Source: SIG607 sp045586405 (lineage in GTDB: Bacteria; Bacillota; Clostridia; Oscillospirales; Acutalibacteraceae). Taken from it: a stretch of 64,000 nt of DNA. Below the pieces are notes generated by a model. The model saw only the letters and a list, made by a program, of their open reading frames with translations, did not search any database and was not told where the DNA came from. Shown in pieces: positions 59,610 to 64,000 of this stretch (positions within the stretch are counted from its first letter, which is position 1; every line of letters begins with the position of its first letter). The DNA lies in the NCBI GenBank assembly GCA_045586405.1, contig JAZNAG010000145.1:1-64000 (forward strand), written 5' to 3'. Made by a program: the position numbers and the translations under genes.

Positions 59610-59690
59610 TTATATTCGCGCATAGCGCAAATTATATGGCTTCGCAGTTATATGATGCCTTGCATCGTTATATTGTCCTTCGGAAAGGTT
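59610..59690. repeat. Array of mini-hairpins separated by TTATAT
   Basis: TTATAT recurs at 59610, 59632, 59648 and 59668. Between and after the copies are small palindromes with 3-nt loops: GCGC-ATA-GCGC, GC-TTC-GC, GATGC-CTT-GCATC and TCC-TTC-GGA. This fills much of the 331-nt gap between the big secreted protein and spoVB (59436-59766), which holds no gene. It looks like a modular genomic repeat. Confidence 0.6.
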
Positions 59691-59697
59691 GGTTTTT

Positions 59698-59723
59698 GCC
59701 TTTCCCTTCGGAAAAGGCTTTTT
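59698..59723 (+). terminator. Hairpin before spoVB, terminator-like
   Basis: GCCTTTCCC (59698-59706) pairs with GGAAAAGGC (59710-59718) with one mismatch and a TTC loop, followed by TTTTTC. No plus-strand gene ends nearby, so it may belong to the repeat array or be a leader element. Confidence 0.45.
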
Positions 59724-59766
59724 CATATTTACATTCCGCTATACATAATATATATCGGTGATTTAT

Positions 59767-61245
59767 ATGAAAAGGACTGTTTTCATAAAAAATGCCGCCA
59801 TAATGACGGCGACGGGAACAATACTTAGATTTTTGGGTATATTCTTTAAGGTATGGCTTGCTTCCTCTATAGGCAGTGAGGGTATTGGGCTTTACCATCT
59901 TGTTTTTTCGGTATACACCTTAGCAGCTACCTTTGCCGCCTCGGGAATAACCGTTGCGGTTACCAGACTTTGCGTTACAGAGTTTACGCTGGGCAACAGG
60001 GAAGGGTTTGTTAAAATTTTACGGCGGAGTCTTACCCTTTCGCTTTTTATTTCTTTTATTACATTTATAATATTACTCTTTGGTTCAGACTTTATTGCAG
60101 AAAACATACTCGGGGACAGCAGAGCGACGGTTTCTATTTGCATATTTGCGGTATCGTTACCGTTTATGGCGGTATCCTGTGTTTTAAGGGGTTATTTTGC
60201 GGCGCGGCGCAACGCTACGGTTAATTCTTCGGCGGTACTTATAGAACAGGCGGTCAGAATAGTTTTTTGCATAATTTTGGTAAATCGGTTTTCGCACTAC
60301 GGGATAGGCGGTGCTGTCGCGGCGGTTATGGCAGGAGATACCGTTGCGGAAATAATTTCTCTTATATATACATATATATGTTACCGCTTTGACGCAAAAC
60401 GTTTAAGGTTTGAAGGTGACTCTGAAAGTTTTGGCTCAGCGAGAAATCTTTTGCGAATAGCCGCGCCCATTACGGCGGGGCGGTATTTTACAACAATACT
60501 GCGGACAACGGAAAACATTATTATGCCAAAGGCTCTTTCAAAGGCAAGTTTTAGTTATTCGGCGGCTTTATCGGCGTTCGGTGCACTGAAAGGAATGGCG
60601 CTTCCGGTACTTTTCTTTCCGTCGTCCATACTTAACGCCTTTTCTACACTGCTTATTCCCGAAATGAGCGAGGCGTTGGTGCTTAAGAACCCGAAAATAA
60701 TAAAAAACAACACCGAAAAGGTTTTAAAGGCAACCTGGCTTATGGGTGTTGTTTTTGGATGTTTATTTTATGTAAGCGGTCAGCGGCTTGGGCGGTTTAT
60801 ATACTCTGACAGCGATTCGGGGTATTTTATAAAGGTTTTATCGCCACTTGTTCCGCTTATGTACCTTGACAGCATTTCTGACGGAATACTGAAAGGGCTT
60901 GACCGTCAGGTTTTTGCTTTCAAAGGGGCGCTTATTGATTCACTGTCACGAATAGCGCTTATTTATATATTTGTGCCAAAATACAGCATAACCGCCTTTA
61001 TATATATAATGTATATAAGCAACATACTGACCTTTGGTTTAAACGTAGGCAAGTTATTATCGGTAACAGGGGTAAAACCGAGGTTGTTTTCTACCGTACT
61101 TTTACCGCTTTTGTTTGCGTTGGGGTTATCGCTCTGCTTTTCGTCGGTATTTTCCTTTATTTCGGCAGATTTATGGTATCTAGCGGCGGTATACGGCGCA
61201 ACGCTGGTTTGTTATGGGGGAGTAGTGGTGTTGGGGTGTAGATGA
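59767..61245 (+). CDS. spoVB: SpoVB-type lipid flippase family protein
   Basis: 492 residues from the ATG at 59767; a GTG at 59758 lies within the GGTGA site. About 14 membrane segments of the MOP/MurJ-type fold: KRTVFIKNAAIMTATGTILRFLGIFFKVWLASSIGSEGIGLYHL is typical of SpoVB, needed for spore cortex peptidoglycan precursor export. The last 34 nt overlap the convergent queG-like gene. Confidence 0.88.
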   Translation: MKRTVFIKNAAIMTATGTILRFLGIFFKVWLASSIGSEGIGLYHLVFSVYTLAATFAASGITVAVTRLCVTEFTLGNREGFVKILRRSLTLSLFISFITFIILLFGSDFIAENILGDSRATVSICIFAVSLPFMAVSCVLRGYFAARRNATVNSSAVLIEQAVRIVFCIILVNRFSHYGIGGAVAAVMAGDTVAEIISLIYTYICYRFDAKRLRFEGDSESFGSARNLLRIAAPITAGRYFTTILRTTENIIMPKALSKASFSYSAALSAFGALKGMALPVLFFPSSILNAFSTLLIPEMSEALVLKNPKIIKNNTEKVLKATWLMGVVFGCLFYVSGQRLGRFIYSDSDSGYFIKVLSPLVPLMYLDSISDGILKGLDRQVFAFKGALIDSLSRIALIYIFVPKYSITAFIYIMYISNILTFGLNVGKLLSVTGVKPRLFSTVLLPLLFALGLSLCFSSVFSFISADLWYLAAVYGATLVCYGGVVVLGCR

Positions 61246-61991
61246 AAGTTTCTCTCTATTACCTCTTTTCCGCGCCAGTTATATGGGCGGTCAGTTGTAT
61301 CTTCACCCACTATATAGGCATTGCGGTAGCTTTCGACAAACTCATTTATATATGTAAGAGATTTATCTTTATTCATAGGACAAATTTCGCCGCAAATATC
61401 ACAGCCCCAAATACTGTTGCCTTTTTTGAAGAGCTTTATTTGTTCTTCGGTAAAGGGTTTCTTTTGCTGAGTCAGCGCCGAAAGGCAGTTTTCTTTGCAA
61501 AGGTCAACGGGGCAGGCGGAAAGGCAAGCGCCACAGTTTAAGCAAGATTTATCGAAAGAAGTATATTCTATATCGAGGTCGGTGACGATTTCGCCGATGA
61601 AAACGAAGCTGCCGTAGGTATCGTTTATTAAAAGACCGTTTTTGCCCTTTACGCCGAGCCCCGCTTTAACGGCGGCAGAAACCTCGGGAACGGGCGAATT
61701 ATCGCAAAAAGGGGCAAAAGAGCTCTTGGGAAAGACTTTCTTCAGGTTTTCGCAATGTTTTGCAAGGATATTTTGCACCACGGTATGATAATCGCACACG
61801 GCGGCATAGCGGCTGATATTAAGGGGTTTTTCCTCTTTGACCTTATAAGGAAAGACGAAAACGATAATACTTTTTGAGTTTTCGGGGAGTTCTTTTGTTT
61901 TACGGCAGGGCAAAAGGTTATCCTTAACGGCATCAAAGGAACAGACACCACAGCTGCCGACGATATTTTCTATTTCTTTTTTATTTATCAT
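61212..61991 (-). CDS. QueG-like double-cluster 4Fe-4S protein
   Basis: 259 residues, shorter than typical epoxyqueuosine reductases. C-terminal ferredoxin-like part with CLNCGACLSACPVDLC and WGCDICGEICPMN (about 155-220), and a cobalamin-type N-terminal region (IIVFVFPYK, CDNSPVPEVSAAVKAGLGVKGKNGLLI). Probably reduces epoxyqueuosine in tRNA or a related substrate. Overlaps tadA start by 11 nt. Confidence 0.8.
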   Translation of the reverse strand: MINKKEIENIVGSCGVCSFDAVKDNLLPCRKTKELPENSKSIIVFVFPYKVKEEKPLNISRYAAVCDYHTVVQNILAKHCENLKKVFPKSSFAPFCDNSPVPEVSAAVKAGLGVKGKNGLLINDTYGSFVFIGEIVTDLDIEYTSFDKSCLNCGACLSACPVDLCKENCLSALTQQKKPFTEEQIKLFKKGNSIWGCDICGEICPMNKDKSLTYINEFVESYRNAYIVGEDTTDRPYNWRGKEVIERNFHLHPNTTTPP

Positions 61992-62430
61992 TTCTTATTT
62001 CCTTAAAAAAGTTTTTAACTATATCGGTACATTCTTTTTCGCAGATACCCGCGTAAATTTCGGGAGAAAAGTCGAAACCCACTGCGGCAAGGTTGGTTTT
62101 AGAGTCAAAGGCGCCCATTTTTGAATCAAAAGTGCCGAAAACCACCGTAGGAATACGGGCATTGATTATCGCACCTGCGCACATGGGACAAGGCTCCATA
62201 GTAACATACAGCTGACAGCCGTCAAGCCGCCAACTGCCAAGCTTTTTACAAGCCTTTTTGATGGCATTGATTTCAGCGTGGCCGAGAGCAGACTGTTCTT
62301 TTTCACGGGTGTTTCTGCCCTTTGCTATAATTTCGCCGTCTTTTACAATAACCGCACCAACCGGCACTTCGCCCTCTTTTGCGGCTTTTTCGGCTTCTTT
62401 GATGGCTATTTTCATAAATTCTTTATTCAT
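61981..62430 (-). CDS. tadA: tRNA-specific adenosine deaminase
   Basis: 149 residues. Zinc motif HAEINA (about 56-61) and PCPMCAGAI (about 85-93). Deaminates A34 to inosine in tRNA-Arg. The AGGAG ribosome site (62438-62442) lies in the arm of the parS-containing palindrome. Confidence 0.93.
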   Translation of the reverse strand: MNKEFMKIAIKEAEKAAKEGEVPVGAVIVKDGEIIAKGRNTREKEQSALGHAEINAIKKACKKLGSWRLDGCQLYVTMEPCPMCAGAIINARIPTVVFGTFDSKMGAFDSKTNLAAVGFDFSPEIYAGICEKECTDIVKNFFKEIRNDK

Positions 62431-62467
62431 AACAAAAACTCCTGTGTTTCACGTGAAACACAGGAGT
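62431..62467 (-). terminator. Terminator after the CPBP protease gene, containing a parS site
   Basis: A 30-bp perfect palindrome (62438-62467) followed on the minus strand by TTTTGTT and the tadA ATG. As RNA it forms a long hairpin with the tadA ribosome site in the 3' arm. Confidence 0.7.
62445..62460. promoter_or_regulatory. parS site 1
   Basis: TGTTTCACGTGAAACA, the exact consensus of the ParB binding site. Centre of the 30-bp palindrome. Confidence 0.95.
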
Positions 62468-62480
62468 CTTGATTTTTTAA

Positions 62481-62496
62481 TGTTTCACGTGAAACG
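62481..62496. promoter_or_regulatory. parS site 2
   Basis: TGTTTCACGTGAAACG, one base off the consensus, 36 bp from site 1 centre to centre, directly next to the stop codon of the CPBP gene. Confidence 0.92.
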
Positions 62497-63501
62497 TTAC
62501 ACATATACAAGGGTTGCTTCTATTAAAACCACCACGTAAACAATAATCATTACGGGGGCGGTGAGGGCGGTTGCTATTTTTTGCCCTTCGGTCAAATAAC
62601 TTGTTTTGCCGTCGAGCACAAAGGTTTTTTCGCCTTTTTTTGAAAGCAAGTAAAGACCAACCACGCCAAGAAGCATTAAAATCAGCAAATAAGCAAGAAT
62701 TATGGTGCTTTGTGTCGGTGACGAAGCATCGCCCGTCAGATAATCAATAGTTATACTGAAAAGGTTGTTTAAAAAGTGAATTATAACCGCCGTCCAGACA
62801 GAGCCTGTTTTTACCACAGCATAGCCAAAGAAAACACCTAATATAAAAGCAAAGGGGATTTGAGCAAAATTGCCGTGCATAAGCCCAAAAACAACGGAAG
62901 AAATGATTATGGCAAAGCCGTCACCGTATTTTCTGAGAACACCCAGAACAACACCGCGCATAGCAAACTCCTCAACAAGAGCAGGTGTGACAGCCGTTGC
63001 AACAAACGCCAAAACGACACCAAATGGGTTTGTGGGGTTTTCGGGGAGTTTCAGCTCATACTCAAAGCCCATTCGCTGAAAAATGCCACCCGCTATGCTT
63101 GTCAGATAGTTTGAAAGACCACAAACACCAAGACCTGTCAGAACCATAGGAACAACAAGGCTTTTATCGGCGGGTTTTTTAAAGGCGCAAACGTCAGTTA
63201 TCCGCGTTTTCATCATTTTGGCATAAAGCCAATAAGCCAGAATGAACGACAGAGAAGAAACCACTATCTGCAGCGCCTGAACAACGGTAGGATCGCTTAA
63301 AACATCATAGAGTTTTCTGATGTTTATGAAACCCAGCCCTGCGGCAAGGCTGACAGGAAAACTCCACATCACCATTATTGCCGTCATCAAAAGGAAGGCA
63401 ACGCCCAAAAGGTTAGCGGCTTTTCGTACCTGCTTTTTTTCTTCGCGCATATTCAGTTGCTTTATATATTCTTCATTATAAATTTCGGCAGGATCAAACA
63501 T
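62497..63501 (-). CDS. CPBP-family intramembrane metalloprotease
   Basis: 334 residues, about eight membrane segments. Motif 1 LVEEFAMRGVV (E177, E178, R182), motif 2 FGLMHGNF (H209) and motif 3 IHFLNNLF (H242, N246) are all present, so activity is plausible. Relatives of Rce1/Abi proteases; substrates unknown. Three nt after gyrA. Confidence 0.88.
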   Translation of the reverse strand: MFDPAEIYNEEYIKQLNMREEKKQVRKAANLLGVAFLLMTAIMVMWSFPVSLAAGLGFINIRKLYDVLSDPTVVQALQIVVSSLSFILAYWLYAKMMKTRITDVCAFKKPADKSLVVPMVLTGLGVCGLSNYLTSIAGGIFQRMGFEYELKLPENPTNPFGVVLAFVATAVTPALVEEFAMRGVVLGVLRKYGDGFAIIISSVVFGLMHGNFAQIPFAFILGVFFGYAVVKTGSVWTAVIIHFLNNLFSITIDYLTGDASSPTQSTIILAYLLILMLLGVVGLYLLSKKGEKTFVLDGKTSYLTEGQKIATALTAPVMIIVYVVVLIEATLVYV

Positions 63502-63504
63502 TGA

Positions 63505-64000
63505 TTATTCCTCGTTTTCTGTATCGTTATCCTCCGCAACTATCTCTCCAACTTCTCCCGCATCAGCATCGGGTGCTTCGGGGGAAGCATTAACCTCTTC
63601 TTCGTCGTGAGCCGCTGTTGCTACCGACAATACCTTTGTATCACCCTCAACTCGCATTACACGAACACCCTTTGACGGTCTCGCAAAGGTGCTGATTTCG
63701 TCAACGGGAATTCTTATAATTACACCGTCAGACGCTATCATAATTACATCTTCGTCTTCTTCAACACAGATAACGTTTGCAACGTCGCCGTATTTTTCTA
63801 CGCGGTAGTTGGTGGTACCCTTACCGCCACGGCTCTGCACTCTGTAATCGGAAATGGGGCTCTTTCTGCCAAAGCCTGTTTCGGTAACGGTAAGAAGAAC
63901 GCTGTTTTCGTCGCAAATATCCATTGCAACAACCTCGTCGCCCTCGGTAAGTTTAATTGCCCTTACACCGCAGGCAGTTCTGCCCATAGGACGCACCTGT
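63505..64000 (-). CDS. gyrA: DNA gyrase subunit A, C-terminal part
   Basis: The 3' end of a gene that continues past the window edge. GRTACGVRAIKLTEGDEVV, ENSVLLTVTETGFGRKSPISDYRVQSRGGKGT and ASDGVIIRIPVDEI are blades of the GyrA C-terminal beta-pinwheel that wraps DNA; the tail (about 40 residues) is very acidic. Gyrase introduces negative supercoils. gyrA near oriC, with parS alongside, is the common layout in Firmicutes. Confidence 0.93.
   Translation of the reverse strand, partial: QVRPMGRTACGVRAIKLTEGDEVVAMDICDENSVLLTVTETGFGRKSPISDYRVQSRGGKGTTNYRVEKYGDVANVICVEEDEDVIMIASDGVIIRIPVDEISTFARPSKGVRVMRVEGDTKVLSVATAAHDEEEVNASPEAPDADAGEVGEIVAEDNDTENEE

Noticed and set aside
1..64000. CRISPR array, rRNA or tRNA genes, insertion sequences
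   Set aside because: I saw no regularly spaced direct repeats with unique spacers, no transposase and no convincing tRNA or rRNA sequence in the window.

Overview
The window reads as a low-to-moderate GC, spore-forming, strictly anaerobic Firmicute, most likely a Clostridia lineage close to Oscillospirales/Ruminococcaceae. The evidence is a complete spoIIIAA-AH operon plus spoVB and a lone spoVAE-type gene, an anaerobic class III ribonucleotide reductase (nrdD/nrdG), dockerin-bearing secreted proteins, an Asp23-family protein, and consensus sigma-A promoters (TTGACA-17-TATAAT) before many genes. The right end carries the 3' end of gyrA, two parS sites and, 8 kb away, parA/parB. This suggests that oriC lies not far beyond position 64,000.

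Layout. 0.2-10 kb (mostly minus strand): secreted proteins, namely one with eight choline/glucan-binding-type repeats and three with C-terminal dockerins, two or three of them also carrying cohesin-like domains. They are interspersed with a sugar nucleotidyltransferase/sugar-phosphate transferase pair and an Mrp-type Fe-S carrier. 9.7-17.4 kb (minus): S1-domain protein, Asp23, the spoIIIA operon, yebC and dusB. 17.5-31.7 kb (plus): polA, an LMW phosphatase-RimI fusion, tsaD, a lipid kinase, mreBCD, a PBP2-type transpeptidase, an orphan minD, mgsA, hisS and aspS. 31.9-40.7 kb (plus): a compact, self-contained phage-like cassette holding TerS, TerL, small membrane protein, scaffold-like, major capsid with Ig domain, portal, connector-like, tail nozzle-like, lipoprotein glycosidase and holin. 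It has no integrase, repressor, replication or tape-measure gene and is fenced by terminators. 40.8-43.6 kb: manA, then an AT-rich mini-island (TM2 protein, membrane protein, lipoprotein) divergent from an XRE regulator whose probable operators overlap the promoters. 43.7-51.7 kb: small membrane/HTH genes, an E2-like acyltransferase without its catalytic motif, SLOG/LOG proteins, dut, nrdG/nrdD with a NrdR-box candidate, rarA and spoVAE. 51.7-64 kb: rsmA-parB-parA, lipoprotein, AI-2E-type transporter, an 1145-residue secreted protein, spoVB, queG-like, tadA, CPBP protease and gyrA.

Most striking points: the stripped-down capsid/packaging/lysis cassette, which looks like a domesticated particle or gene-transfer-agent candidate; two close parS sites, one inside a 30-bp perfect palindrome that also looks like a terminator and holds the tadA Shine-Dalgarno; a methylglyoxal synthase lacking the catalytic aspartate; cohesin and dockerin modules on the same non-enzymatic chains; and a tandem array of mini-hairpins separated by TTATAT.

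All calls are by eye from sequence. Family names rest on recalled motifs, not on database searches.
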